Part shown: piece after piece, positions 11,885 to 23,014 of the stretch
Layout of the letters: each line of letters begins with the position of its first letter
How positions within the stretch are numbered: position 1 is the stretch's first letter
Translations under genes and position numbers: made by a program
Notes under the pieces: model-generated
The model's database searches: none
Told to the model about the DNA's origin: nothing
The model's input: the letters and a program-made list of their open reading frames with translations, nothing else
NCBI GenBank assembly: GCA_029204225.1
Contig: CM055102.1
Span: 18,668,732 to 18,732,731 of the forward strand
Length of the DNA stretch: 64,000 bases
Reading direction: 5' to 3'
Source: Diphasiastrum complanatum
Taxonomy: Eukaryota > Streptophyta > Lycopodiopsida > Lycopodiales > Lycopodiaceae

Positions 11885-12890
11885 AACAATCCAGCAAGGC
11901 GGTCCAAAATGCTTTTAGTAAAAGGTGACGAAAAGTGATCCTTCCTCGTCACTTTGTTCAAGGCCTTGAGATTCACACAAATTCTCAATTTCTCATTCTT
12001 CTTAGAAACAATGACAATCGGTGAAACCCATTCGGTATGTTTGATCTTATAAATGAAATCGGCGTCAAGCAGTCTCTAAAGCTCTTTCCTTATCAGATCT
12101 GCAACACTAGGATTATAGCGATAGAACTTTGTAATCTTTGGAACTACATCAGGTACTAGAGGTATGGTATGTTCAATAACTGACGTCGGAATACCCTTTA
12201 GATCTTGATAAGTCCATGAAAAGCAATCTTGATACTTAATAAGTAATGTTCGGAGTGCTTGATACTGTTCAGGATTAAGTTGTGATCCAACTTGTACAAT
12301 CTTTTCTGGTTCTCCTGGTTCAGCAAGATTCATAGCCTATGTCCTAGCCGGGCCATCATAAACATTTTTTGATTCTGGCACCTGTTCTTCGGGTTCACGA
12401 TGTGCTTTGGGTAATATGATAACCACATCATCCAGTGTATAACGTTTAAAATGTTCAGACATATCATGTTGGACTACATCGGCTTGTTCTTTATCAAAAG
12501 GACTTGTCTTGGATCTCCGCTTAGCCTTCTTAGCAGGAATTGATCGTGGAGGTGATGACTTCTGAGAAGATAAACTCGTCTTCGAAGGTGAAGACTTCCT
12601 AGATGATGATGTCTTGCTAGAACTCTAACTTGTAGAATCATCCTTGACTTTCCCTTCCTCTTTATCCAATAAGGGTGGCACATTCTTTGAATCAATATTT
12701 TGAGGAGGATTTTTCCATTTCAGGACCGTATTATAATGTTGCTTGGCTTCTTTCTTCGTCATTGACCCAGTGATCTTGTCTTCCTTCAATGTAACTACTT
12801 TTGGCAGTTTTATTGTTGGTTCATCAGGAATATTACGTACTCCAAATCTGGTTGGATTTATATGATTTAGAATCTGCTCATCAGTAAGAA
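11885..12890 (-). pseudogene. Ty3/gypsy gag-pol fragment (start of RT)
   Basis: The minus-strand frames, read with shifts, give a Lys/Ser-rich segment (12890-12500). Then comes a stretch with LIKYQDCFSWTYQDLKGIPT, VIEHTIPLVPDVVPKI and FYRYNPSVADLIRKEL (12260-12080). Then, after a TAG, HTEWVSPIVIVSKKNEKLRI followed by CVNLKALNKVTRKD and SPFTKSILDRLAG (12040-11890). This is the standard entry into gypsy reverse transcriptase: the F-x-W-x-Y-x-D-L/M motif, the I..H.I.L segment and the first RT block. The YxDD block, RNase H and integrase are not present. Confidence 0.85.
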
Positions 12891-13864
12891 ACAAACACGA
12901 AAAAAAGCGAACTCGAAACTCGAACGGAAAGTGTTCGTGCATAGCGGAATGAGTTATCTTACTCTTTCCCTAGGCATGACTATGCCTATCAGACACAAAG
13001 AGAATGTTAGTGATTGAAATCACGTTCGATCTGATTATGTAGCCAAACATTAAGCAACAAAACATCATAAAGATAATTTGTCGCGAACAACTAGACAAAT
13101 TATTAGTCGTGAAGAGCTAGATTGAGCTCGGCTGATAATCGAGCGCGGAAGGCAAGACTAAATATTAGTCACAAACAGCTAGACTAATAATAATTCACTA
13201 AGAACAGACTACCAGATTGAGCAATAAGAGAGTCAAACAGAATGTAGAAAAAGCATAGCAATATTGACACGAATCTGAACGTAGAACAAACAGAGCTGTA
13301 ATCAGATTAAGTATAGCAAAATATACAGGTCAATAATGCTGGGTAGCACAAGACAATAGCGGATGAAACCACATGCTTCACAAAGCTAATCCAATCTGTG
13401 AAAGGAATAAACCTATTACTGACAATACAAAGAATCGATGTGCGAAAGCATCTACTTCGTCTATCTCTGATAAGCTTCTGATGCTATTATGCTTGTTGCT
13501 AGTTTCTCACTTAATTTCTCTCACATACTGAATACGCAAAATGGTGTTCAATATATATACATAATTTTACAGGTGTGCAGATGAAGAAAGTACAAAGTGG
13601 ATGTGCTGTCTGTGGGAGATCGTGGGTGGCTGTTGTCGTTGTCAAATCTGTTAGCATAGTTGTATGGGATCGGTGTGAGAAGGCCGCGACGTCAGCCTTT
13701 GCTGAAATGAACATTGGTGAAGATGCAAAAAATGCGACACTCTGACCCTTGTTAGCTTGATCCTTATTGAACTAGGGCTAGTGAAGCCATACTTGATTCC
13801 AAGCATAAAAGGATGGAGGCAGATTAAAATAGGATTTAGGAGAGGAGAGGAGATAAATCTAACA
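12890..13864 (-). repeat. Gypsy LTR (5' LTR of the minus-strand element), edge lost
   Basis: Matches 7563-8718 along most of its length: the AACTCGAAACTCGAAC block, GTGTTCGTGC, GATTATGTAGCCAAAC, the TCGCGAACA/CTAGACAAATTATTAGTCGTGAA words, and GTGGATGTGCTGTCTGTGGG onward. It ends AAATCTAACA at 13864. The TGTTGG edge is missing, and the sequence runs straight into the gypsy coding remnant near 12890. Confidence 0.75.
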
Positions 13865-14402
13865 GTTACGCCATCATTTTGGTTGTAACTGTTATTTTGT
13901 TGTGCTTCAGTGTAATATAGCAGCAGCACGCTTTTCTATCTGTGTATAACGTAGATGAATGCTTGTTGTGATTTGAATGCACTTCATTGTTGTTTGATAA
14001 CATTTGTTCACTCACTCTGATCAAAACATGGATGTCTATGACTCCTCAGTTTTTGATCAGACGATGGTTGTCTTTGACGCCTGAGAAACTTGCGCTATCA
14101 CACTGCTATTTCATTCTAGTTCAGAACTAAATTTCTAATTAAATCCATTTTTCAATAATACCACACACAAACCATTTCTAATCTCTTCGGTGGCCTGTAC
14201 TCTCATTTTTCGTGAGTATAAATTAATTTTTAAGATCTTGTTGGGAGATTAGAACATTTAAAGTTGTGATTATATTTATCATAATAAGCTTTCTATTAGA
14301 CTATTTTTGCATCTAGCAGCTGATTGTAACGGGAGAGCTGTTTTGCAATATTCCTACTCTCTTCTCCGTTCGTGTTTTTCTATCTCCCTTGTCCCATCAG
14401 AT
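13865..14402 (+). other. Probable 5' LTR/leader region of Copia-1
   Basis: Lies immediately before the Copia-1 primer-binding site. No convincing match to the 73 bp of Copia-1 3' LTR that survives at 15886-15958, so the LTR boundary is not assigned. No gene. Confidence 0.35.
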
Positions 14403-15958
14403 TGGTATCAGAGCGTAGTCCAAATAAACCGAAAGATTAAGTTTGTTCTTTTTGTATTACTGTTATCATGTCTCATCTTGGTAGCTATTCATCTTCATCA
14501 TACAATGAAACTAGAGTCATACAATGAAGCTAGAGTCATTGACGAGTTCAATGATTCTAACTTCTACATCTGAAAGTTAAAACTCCGAATGATATTGATA
14601 GATAGAGATCTTTGGGATGTAGTAGAAGGTGTAGACCTGAAACTTGAAGATGGTGATCAAGCAAAGGCATGGAAGATCAAAGATCAGAAGGCCTTAACAT
14701 GTATCACACTCAATCTGGCCGACTCCCAAATATCCCATGTTACCACATGCAAAACCTCTAAGGATGCATTAGACTTGTTATCAAATCTCTATGAGACTCA
14801 TGATGTTATTACTAGTTTACATCTTAGAAGGAAGTTCTTTACTCTTAGCATGTCTAATTCTACTGCCATCGCACAGATTTCATGATGGAAAGACCATTAT
14901 CCTTGTATTGAATGTTGATGACATTATTTTAAGTGGGAATGATCTAGATGGAATAAGAGATGTAAATATTGCTTTATCTGAAGAGTTTAAAATGGTAGAT
15001 CGCAGCCTATTGAGCTTCATTCTAGGAATATAAGTCATAAGAGGATTGGATTTTAGTTTCATTTGTCAATCTAAGTATGCTACATCCATCCTAGATAGAT
15101 TTGTAATGAAGAATTGTAAAGGCATTGAGACTCCAATGGAGCAACATGTAAAATCATCTATTGATGGTGATGAAAAACATCCTTTGAGGACATCACTTTA
15201 TATAGAAGGCTCATAGGCTCTTTAACCTACTTGACTATAACTAGACTTGATCTTAGTTATAGTGCTGGAAAGTTGACCCAATTCATGCAAAGTCCCTTGG
15301 TATCACATTGGAAAATGGCCAAAAGAGTCCTAAGATATATCTCATAAACTAAGAATTTTGGCATGTTGTACAATGGGACTAATCTTGGCTTAAGAGCCTA
15401 TAGTGACTCGGAATTTGCAAGTGACAAAGTGGATCGAAAGTCTACAAGTGCATTTGGTACTTTCTTATGTGATGAAATAGTATCATGGCTTCCAAAAAGC
15501 AAGATACAATTTTCTTATCTTCCACAGAGTCCGAGCATAAGGCCTTAATATCAACATGCAAGGAGGTCTTATGGATCAAGAGGCTATTGGTGGAGCTTCA
15601 TGTAATGGAGGAGGAAGTGCCTATCATCTATTGTGACAACCAATCAGCCCAATCACTTGCTAATAATCCTACATTCCATGCAAGGAGCAAGCACATCGAG
15701 ATTGCTCATCATTTTGTGGAGGAGAAGGTGCAAGCCGAAGGGATCAAGCTCCAACATGTGTCTTCATCGAATTGCTTAACTGATTTATTCACTAAATCCT
15801 TGTCTAAGGATTCATTTATCATGCTAAGATCTTCAATTGGAGTAATTGATAAAAGTATTATAATTCCAAAGCTAGATTTCAGGAGTCTGAAAAATTGCCT
15901 ATGTTGGCAAATCTAGCTATTTCAAACATTGTAAATTATGTACGTAGTGGGTCCCACA
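14403..15958 (+). pseudogene. Copia-1: internally deleted Ty1/copia element
   Basis: Begins with a canonical primer-binding site TGGTATCAGAGC (14403-14414, complementary to initiator tRNA-Met). Gag follows with DLWDVVEGVDLKLEDGD and CKTSKDALDLLSNLYETHD (14600-14800). A deletion joins gag to the reverse transcriptase YVDD block, which here reads LVLNVDDIILSGND (about 14910). Then QSKYATSILDRFVMKNCKGIE (15070-15130); LIGSLTYLTITRLDLSYSAG after a shift; RNase H with SDSEFASDKVDRKSTSAFG (15400) and LSSTESEHKALISTCKEVLW (15520); and CDNQSAQSLANNPTFHARSKH and CLTDLFTKSLSKDSF (15630-15810). There are several stops and shifts. The segment 15886-15958 matches the LTR start of Copia-2 in opposite orientation, so it is the first part of the 3' LTR, cut at 15958/15959 by Copia-2. 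Confidence 0.88.
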
Positions 15959-16647
15959 TGTTGAAAGTACAATACTAAGGACCATAAATGAATCTTTGAA
16001 TGATCCACAAGGTTGATTGTGTGCTTGTTGAACAATCTATCATATACTAGTCAACAGAAAACAAGATCTAGTTTAGCAGCTTGATAGAAAACAAGTAGAG
16101 ACAGTCAAAGCATTGATCAAGAATTGAAATTCGAGTTTCCACGTGGGAAAATCAGGTTGTAGTATGGCCTGTAGACAGATTTTAATGAGTGCCAAGGCTA
16201 AGTTTCATTGGAATCAATAGCTATCATCATACAATAGGAGAAATTCTGAGTTTCCTCTTGAGGCTCCAAAAAGTTTCTATTTCCTCACTATGGGAGCTTG
16301 GAATACAAAGCAAATTCGATTTCCTTCTTGAAGTTAGGTGGATTTCTAGCATGCAATAAGGAAGTTAACTCACTCTTCTTGTGCTAAAATGAAACCCTAG
16401 CCTAGATCCTAGAGTTATGCTTGGTAGGTAGCTAGTTGGTCAAATTTTCACCTTAAACTTAGGTGTAGGTCCTATAAAGTAGGGATGACCACCAAATAGA
16501 CATGACCAACTCTCTTGACTTGACCTAACCTACATTAGGAGTGGGTTGCCATGTGGCATCTTGGCCTTACATGTGGAAAACCCAATTATACACAATATTT
16601 ACAATATTCTACATGGCTAGATTTGCCAAATTAGGCTATTTTTCACA
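15959..16647 (-). repeat. Copia-2 3' LTR
   Basis: On the plus strand it opens TGTTGAAAGTACAATACTAA and closes ...TTTTTCACA next to CTCCTCCTC. On the minus strand this is a purine tract (GAGGAGGAG) directly followed by the LTR start TGTGAAAAATAGCC. The first 187 bp match 24887-25073. Confidence 0.8.
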
Positions 16648-18140
16648 CTCCTCCTCAAATCTAGCCTTGGAAACAATAATGTATCTATCTACAATTCTAA
16701 GACCTTATCTTAACATCAGAAATGAATCATATTCAGGTTTAGAAGATTACTAATTAGCCCCCAAAGTTGATGACATGACCTATCACCATATCCAAGATAG
16801 AGCATCTTTGATCTTGATCTCCTCCAAGATGAATTGAAGAGTCTTGATTCTTCCTTGAACCTTTGCACTTGATGTCTTCCATGCTGATGCATGAACTTGA
16901 AACTTGTTCCTCCTTGATCTTGATGCTTCTCTTTGAAGGAAATCTGATGTCTCCATGCTTGTGAAAATCACATTGATCAAGATCACAAAACATGTACTTG
17001 CTACTATTAGCAAGATTTATCATGCTAAAATGACTAGTCCACAAACCATCAAAAGTAAGCATGATTTACCTAATCTTGAAATTACAAGTGATCTTGAACT
17101 TCATGAGGCTACATACTTGCTTATGGATATAAGTGTCCTTCAAGGATGTTTCACTTATTCTCATAAGAAGCTTACAATTTGTCTCTCCAAAAAAAAAAAC
17201 ACATTTTTCAAAACAATGAGTGATTAACTCATTCTTGCTCTTCCTAAATCCAAGAGCACTCATTTGGTCAAACAACCAATTTACTCTTAATTGATTCATA
17301 ACAATTTTTAGATCACTAAGACATAAAAACTTGTTCTCAAATGAGTCATTACACATCTTATCTTCAACTTCCTTCTTGATGAGGCCCTCAAGTTGCCTCA
17401 TGTAGTTCTCATAGCATACCTTGGTTTGCCTCATGTAGATCTCATAGCAAAATGGTTCATCAAGCATTGAAGTAAGAAAAGTGTTGCAAATGAATGGTTG
17501 AGAATTTTCCCCTTGATTACCTTTGTCAAGATAAGTGAGCCTTGAAGGCTCGGCCCTTGCCTCTGTGGATCTTCTTGGAGCACTTGATCTTTGAGGTTAA
17601 TCCTCAAGATCTCCATCACTTTGTTGCTCCTCCTCAATCCTTGCAAGATCATTGGCACCAAGGTTGTTGATTTCACTTTCATTCACACAAGATACTAGAT
17701 GGATCCAAGCATCTCTTGTATAAACATCTAAGAATGTTTCATGCATCTTATCATCACTACTTGGTACATGAGAAAAAGAGTGTACATTTGAATGAATGAT
17801 TTCCTCTTTTGCCATAACAATTTTAGCATCCAACTTAAACAACCTACCTTGTTTAATACCATTTGCTATGCAAATATCATTCTTCATGATGGAACAAGCT
17901 CCATGCTTGAAGTGAACATCTAAACCATCATCCATTAGTTGTCCAACACTAAGCAAGCTCTTGACGTTACAAAAAGGACATTGTCTAGATCCATCCTTTT
18001 GCTAGATCCTAGACTTCATGAGATGGTACCAATACCATCTATCTTACATTCTTGATCATTTGCTAAAGAAACAAATATGTTAGCACCATTGAAAGAGTGT
18101 AAGGTTGAGAATGTGTCCTTTTGGAAAGTCATGTGGGAGC
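16648..18140 (-). pseudogene. Copia-2 pol remnant: protease edge, pre-integrase, unknown filler
   Basis: Minus strand from the Copia-3 junction: MTFQKDTFSTLHSFNGANIF and SLANDQECKIDGIGTI (18130-18020), the stretch just after the protease DSGAS motif in Copia elements. After a break, LSVGQLMDDGLDVHFKHGAC and IANGIKQGRLFKLDAK (17955-17820), the pre-integrase segment. A further shifted stretch carries PSRLTYLDKGNQ and TFLTSMLDEP (17540-17455), which matches Copia-3 PSRLTYDQKGKQ...FLTSLDEP. Beyond it (17450-16660) the reading is unrecognised instead of reverse transcriptase. The integrase core is missing. The filler includes an open frame of 133 codons (17066-17467) and ends near the purine tract. 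Confidence 0.75.
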
Positions 18141-18789
18141 TGTGAAAGATTCAACTAGTTTGATCATTTTGTCAATATTTTCATATTTGGCATATTGAGG
18201 CCAAAACTTGTTTTAGACTTAGAGAATAACTTCTCAAAGTTCACTAGTCTAAATTTCATTTGAATAAACACTTTTTGAAAGTGTGGGAAAGTTTGGAGGT
18301 GAGTTTTAGGAGATTCAAATTTGAATAGCTGGATACACTGAATCTAGACCCAAAAATAGTAGGGTTTGCATTTTGGTGGAAAAGCCAAGTGGCCAAATAG
18401 GATTTAGACCTGTTATAAAAGGATTTAACTCGTGGAGAGGCTATTCTTCTCTCTTCTTGATCTCATTTCATGCTTATACATGGTTCTCTTGGGTTCTACT
18501 ATCCATTGGTGCACTATACTAGTGATACCTTGCAATTCTATGTGTAGAATGATCCATAATTGTTATTTTTGGTTTCACACGTGTGAATGACTGTAGGTTG
18601 CTGGTTTTTTATGGACAGCAACAATACTTTTTCATTTCAATCAAGTTTGATCAAGTTCTATTAGTGTTTGCATCTCAATTTGTGTGTAGATGCTAATTTT
18701 TCTACATTGGTGAGATTAGTAGTGTATTTATCTTTGTAGCCAAAGATCTTCTAAGTGGTTTGGATGTTAGTGATCTGAGAACTTTCACA
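18141..18789 (+). repeat. Copia-3 5' LTR
   Basis: 649 bp, TGTGAAAG...CTTTCACA. Contains a TATA box at 18414-18422 and is followed without a gap by the primer-binding site. Confidence 0.92.
18414..18422 (+). promoter_or_regulatory. LTR TATA box (TATAAAAGG)
   Basis: Clear plant-type TATA box in the middle of the 5' LTR, in the place expected for a U3 promoter. The R region start is probably about 30 nt downstream, near the CTCGTGGAGAG block. The same box occurs once intact (23511-23519) and once mutated (TACAAAAGG, about 23288) in the 3' LTR. Confidence 0.75.
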
Positions 18790-18801
18790 TGGTATCAGAG
18801 C
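18790..18801 (+). other. Copia-3 primer-binding site
   Basis: TGGTATCAGAGC, the standard complement to the 3' end of initiator tRNA-Met used by plant Copia elements. It is directly adjacent to the LTR end. Confidence 0.93.
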
Positions 18802-19358
18802 TTGTGTTTCAGGTTATGAAAGAGGAAATCAGATCCATCAAAGATTTGGTGAAGATATCAAATCTAGAGCATGCTAGAGAATTCTACACCAAAATCAAGT
18901 TTTTTGCTTTTGTAGATTGGATCTTTTGTAGATCAAAATCCTATATAGGTTTCTGAACTTGATCAATTTTGATTTTTTGATTCACATATTGAATTTGGCC
19001 AATTTTTGGATCATTAGATAAGCCTCATTGGTGGCTATTAGATTGCATAATCAGATTTTTAGCATTTGCATGTAGATTTGGAAAAATCCGATTTTTGTGA
19101 TTTTGTCAAAACCCTAATTTTGATTGGATCTCTAGATAGTGAGGTTGCTAGACTTTATTTGAGTGTGTTTAAATCTTAGGAAGTGGAAAAAGTCATTAGA
19201 TTGAGGATAGATCATAGGTTGGTCAAGATTCCATGATTCTATGTGTTGATTTGCTTAGTACAAGTGCTAGAAGAGAATTGTTGAAATAGTTTCAGATCTT
19301 TGTGATTTTTTTTGGAGACATTTGTTGTTGTTCGAAGGAGTGCTTTGTGCATTGAAAC

Positions 19359-20660
19359 ATGTTGAAGAAGAAGATTAGGTCATTGCTACATGGCAACCAC
19401 ATGTTGGAAGCCAATGATAGACTTACCTCAAGCAACTATTCATTGTGGAGAGTGAAGATGGAATCACTTTTTGAAATGAATGATGTGTTGGATATTGATG
19501 TAGGTTTGGAGGAGAGACCAACAACACAACAAGATCAAGTGAGGTATGATAAGAGGGCCAAAAGGGCTCTACACATTATCAAGATGAATGTTACCAATGA
19601 GCTTCTCAAAGAAGTTGGTAAGTCTATTTCATCTAAGGATGCTTGGGATTCATTGAAGAAGCTTGCTTGTTATAGGCTTTCTCTGGACCAGCAATGATGA
19701 GGAAACATATGAGTACGCTGGCTTGTGCTACATGTAAGGCAGCTGATCAATGAAGGAACTGCGAAAGTTGAGTCTTGCATGAGAGACTTGGTATTTCGAA
19801 CGGACGCTAAGGGACAGTTCACGTTGAGATCGGAGTAGTGCAAACTCTGGGTGCATGTGTCTGATTCAAAGAGAGCTACTTGAAGCCAAGCTCGATGTAC
19901 ACTTCTTGTTTTGACTGTGAGGTAACTGACCAGTGATGGAATTGTGAAAGTCAAGTTTTGCGCGACGGACATGGTTCTTCAAACAAACGCGAAGAGATAG
20001 TTCGTATGCGAATCAAACTGGTGTGACCCTTTGGCTTTCCACGAGGTCAATGGTTACATTTGGGCTGATTCAAAGAGCTACTTCAAGCTAAGTGAGAGGT
20101 GCATTGCGGAGTACTCAATCTTTGCCTACCTTAAAGAGCCAAGATGGAAAAGTATCAAGATCAGGCTGGGACAAGGAGAGAAACCAAGGTGCAGAAGCAA
20201 CAAGGCACGGAGTGGACCACAAAGTGGGCAATCAAATGATAAATCCTTTGGCTCAAAGAGCCTTGATACCTGTGCGAAACTGATCAAATCTGGAGCTCAG
20301 GGAGCTCAACACAAAGTGCATCAAGGACAAATTAGGAGCTCAAAGGAGTTCCAAAGTCAAAAGTCAGAAGCGACAGGGGCGAACATTTCAAAGAAACGCC
20401 TCTGTCACCTGTTAATAAGGTTCTTGGATTTTACGAAGGCGATATAAAATCTACGCCTTTCCCAGAGAAAGAGATATTTGATGAGTTGTCTTGCATTGAT
20501 GAAAGCATTAAGGAAGGAGAGCTTGTTCAAGTGATTCTTAATGGCTTGTTGGATGCTCATGCTAACATTGTTCAAAGTATTGCTATTCAAAAGACTTTGC
20601 CAATTTTGATGGATCTTCAAGAGATCTTGATCAATGAAGAATATAGGCTTCAAGCAAGAT
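19359..20660 (+). pseudogene. Copia-3 gag, interrupted by a ~710-bp insertion
   Basis: The first part (19359 to about 19680) has MLEANDRLTSSNYSLWRVKM and RALHIIKMNVTNELLKEV, the DUF4219/UBN2-type gag of plant Copia elements. The gag reading resumes at about 20406 with KSTPFPEKEIFDELSCIDE and GELVQVILNGLLDAHANIVQ (20450-20570), then ends EEYRLQAR followed by stop codons. The intervening 19690-20405 is unrelated to gag. The zinc knuckle and the protease active site are missing. Only a trace of the protease C-terminal part (IKGIGTI) is seen near 20680. Confidence 0.85.
19690..20405 (+). repeat. Foreign segment inside Copia-3 gag with internal direct repeats
   Basis: GC-richer than the surrounding element. 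Two diverged copies of a unit of about 180-190 bp can be aligned, one from about 19740 and one from about 19922. Both carry AGCTGATCAATGAAGGAACTG/AACTGACCAGTGATGGAATTG-type sequence, then GCGAAAGTTGAGT against GTGAAAGTCAAGT, and later TGATTCAAAGAG.GCTACTT. An open frame runs 20031-20447 (138 codons), rich in Lys, Ser and Gln, without a known family. Confidence 0.6.
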
Positions 20661-20764
20661 GATGGTGAGTGTGCAATCAAAGGGATTGGCACAATTCTTA
20701 TTTCTCTTTTTACAAATAGGAATGTTCATTTGAAGGATGCCTTTTTTATTTCATCTATAGCCCT

Positions 20765-22009
20765 TTGCTTAGTGTGAATCAAATGCTAAGTAAGGGCCTC
20801 AAGGTGGAGTTCGATGGGGATGCTTTTATGATCAAAAGGAAGGATGTCTTGATTGGAAAAGGTAAAAGACAAGGGAAGTTGTTCAAACTAGATGCTTGTG
20901 TTATTGCTAACCAAGTTGGATGTGTTGCAAGGGAGCAAATATCTATTCAAGAGATTTGGCACAAAAGGATGGGACACCTCAACTTCAGGTCATTGGAGGT
21001 AATGGCAAGCAAGAAGGCTGTGATAGGTCTTCCAAGTTCCGTAAGTGATATCAAGCATGATTGTGAGTCTTGTGCTTTGTCTAAGTCACGTAGACAACCT
21101 TATACTAGATCTATATCTAGATCCACAAAGTAGGATGAAGTATATGATGTCTTTATCAAGTTCAAGAATGCAAGGGAAAACCAATTTTTCACAAAGATCA
21201 AGTGCTTAAGGAGTGACAATGGTGGTGAGTACATATCTGCCAAGTTCAAGGCTTTGTGATGAGCATGGGATCAAGAGGGAGTCTACAACATCAAGGACCC
21301 CACAACAAAATAGAGTGGCTAAAAGGAAGAATAGGACTTTATGTGAAAGTGCCAAAGCCATGAGGCTGAGTTTTATTCTTGACAAACCATTTTGGGATCA
21401 AGCTTTGTTGTGTGCCAATTTCTTGTGCAACAGGTGGCCGAGTGCAGTTTTGGATGGGAGGACACCTTTTGAGATGCTATTCAAGAGGAGGCCGAATGTC
21501 AACTTTCTAAGAACCTTTGGATGCACATGCTATGTCAACATTACTCTTGATGATAGGACCAAGGAGGATCCATCTTCAAGAAGAGGTATTTTTGCTGGAT
21601 ATAGTGAGGTGAGTAAAGCCTACAAGGTTTATATTCCTTCCACTAACAAAGTGATTGTTGGTAGAGATGTCATTTTTTATGAGGAGAACATTCCAAAAGT
21701 ATCTTCAAGCATGATTGATGGTAGTGTGGATAGATCTAACATTCTTGATGTTGATGAAAAGGATCCTAATTTGGATGGTGATGATGATGGACCTTCATCA
21801 AGTCAAAAGCCAAGGAAAACATCAAGAGAAAAACAAGTACCTTCAAGGCTCACATATGATCAAAAGGGTAAGCAAGTAGTTTCTGGAGATTATGTTGCTT
21901 TCCTAACCTCTTTGGATGAGCCTACAAGTCTAGATCAAGCAAGGAAAGAAGAGGAGTGGATCCAAGCAATGGATCTTGAGTATCGGGCTCTTATGAAGAG
22001 TGGAACATC
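20765..22009 (+). pseudogene. Copia-3 pre-integrase and integrase
   Basis: Pre-integrase: LSVNQMLSKGLKVEFDGDAF, KRQGKLFKLDAC and IWHKRMGHLNFRSLEVMASK with the HHCC finger pieces H-N-L and CESCALSKSRR (20765-21120). An in-frame TAG follows at 21131. The integrase resumes with LRSDNGGEYISAKFKA, including the second catalytic Asp (about 21210-21250). A shift leads into DEHGIKRESTTSRTPQQNRV, where A-K-R-K-N-R follows and the usual E of ...QNGVAERKN is altered. Then FLRTFGCTCYVNITLDDRTK and GIFAGYSEVSKAYKVYIPST (21500-21650). The frame ends its family match at EEEWIQAMDLEYRALMKSGT (about 22005), the linker just before reverse transcriptase, where sequence of unknown origin begins. Confidence 0.88.
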
Positions 22010-22916
22010 TTTTGGAGGATTTTCTTGTGTAGATGATGCTATGCAAGTGGATGGATGTTATCTTGCTGTAAAATCAAGTAATGAATCTAGAAAACAAAGT
22101 TTTTTCAATGACTTTGATGGTCAAGTTGATGATCAAGAGGTTGATCTCAAAGGGCTTCAACAACATTAAAGGAAAGGTGGCAATTTGGAGCTAGTCAAGA
22201 GCATCGAAGGAGAGGTAATTGGCAAAGATATTATGGATATGTTTTTGCAGCTTATTGAAGACTCAAGTAAGGTCAAAGGAGCAGCAAGGAAGTGTTGTTC
22301 AAATTTACTTTACTTGTTCTATCTCATGTTTGAGCATTTTCATGTGGATGTGTGCAAATTGTCAAGATATGGTAAAACTAGCTACATTGGTGAGCATTGT
22401 TTTGATGTTGGATTTGTACTAGCATTCTTGTCTAGTTTTGCTGATGAAAATGAAGCTATTGGAGGTTCATTATGTCACTCATTCATGGTCAAGTCATCAA
22501 GGTATGATGGTATCTTGAGGCAAGATGAAGATGGAGGCTCATTCATGGAGTATCATGGTGGATACATGGCAACAAAGGACAAAGATGGAGGAGACATGCA
22601 AGCAAATGTTGATCACTTACAATTACTGTTTGTTTGCTGTATTTTTCCAGAGAGTTCAGAGTTGGAAGCATGGTGGAATCATTTCATTTACATTCTATTT
22701 GATTCTTCATGTACTAGTTACTTCTTGACATGTAAAAATGATGTAAGAAATAGTGAAGCATCCCAAGTGGACACTATTCTCTATATCAATTATGTTTGTT
22801 TCTATTTTGAGCATTACATGATCATTGAAAAGAGATCTGTATCATATTGTGAGGGAGCAAGTCATTGCAAAGGAGGTGAAGCTTCAGCATGTGTCTTCAA
22901 GGGAATGTGTGGCTGA
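22010..22916 (+). CDS. Unrecognised ORF segment replacing Copia-3 reverse transcriptase
   Basis: The integrase frame continues into about 50 unrelated residues and stops at 22169. A second frame of 243 codons opens at 22185 and runs to 22916. It encodes an acidic protein with MELVKSIEGEVIGKDIMDMF at the start, repeated Gly/Asp/Tyr patches (HSFMVKSSRYDGILRQDEDG) and a hydrophobic Tyr/Phe-rich stretch (YINYVCFYFEHYMI). It has no resemblance to reverse transcriptase or any family I know. Its last part overlaps the RNase H tail in another frame (from about 22850), so the end of the frame is fortuitous. It could be captured host sequence, a decayed insertion or non-coding filler. No function is proposed. 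Confidence 0.35.
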
Positions 22917-23014
22917 TATCTTCACCAAAGCATTGGGAAAAGACTTATTCATGAAGCATAGGACTTCACTTGGAGTGCTATCAAAGTCTATGCTAAAACT
23001 AGTTGAAGAAAGAG
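22850..23014 (+). pseudogene. Copia-3 RNase H C-terminal tail and purine tract
   Basis: Encodes VREQVIAKEVKLQHVSSREC then VADIFTKALGKDLF and HRTSLGVLS, the conserved end of Copia RNase H. The purine-rich stretch GAAGAAAGAG just before 23015 is the polypurine tract and overlaps the coding end. Confidence 0.85.

Larger units (their letters stand above)
7563..13864 (-). mobile_element. Degraded Ty3/gypsy LTR retrotransposon, minus strand
   Basis: Two related LTRs in the same orientation (7563-8718 and about 12890-13864) enclose gypsy coding remnants at 11885-12890 and a degraded Copia at 9049-11158. The gypsy reading frame is on the minus strand, so the right-hand LTR is the 5' LTR. LTR ends are TGTTGG...CCAACA at the left copy. 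The right copy has lost its TGTTGG edge. Flanking 5-bp duplications do not match (AAAAA at the left, GTTAC at the right), so the present ends reflect later rearrangement. The 8719-9010 segment inside holds nothing identifiable. Confidence 0.7.
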
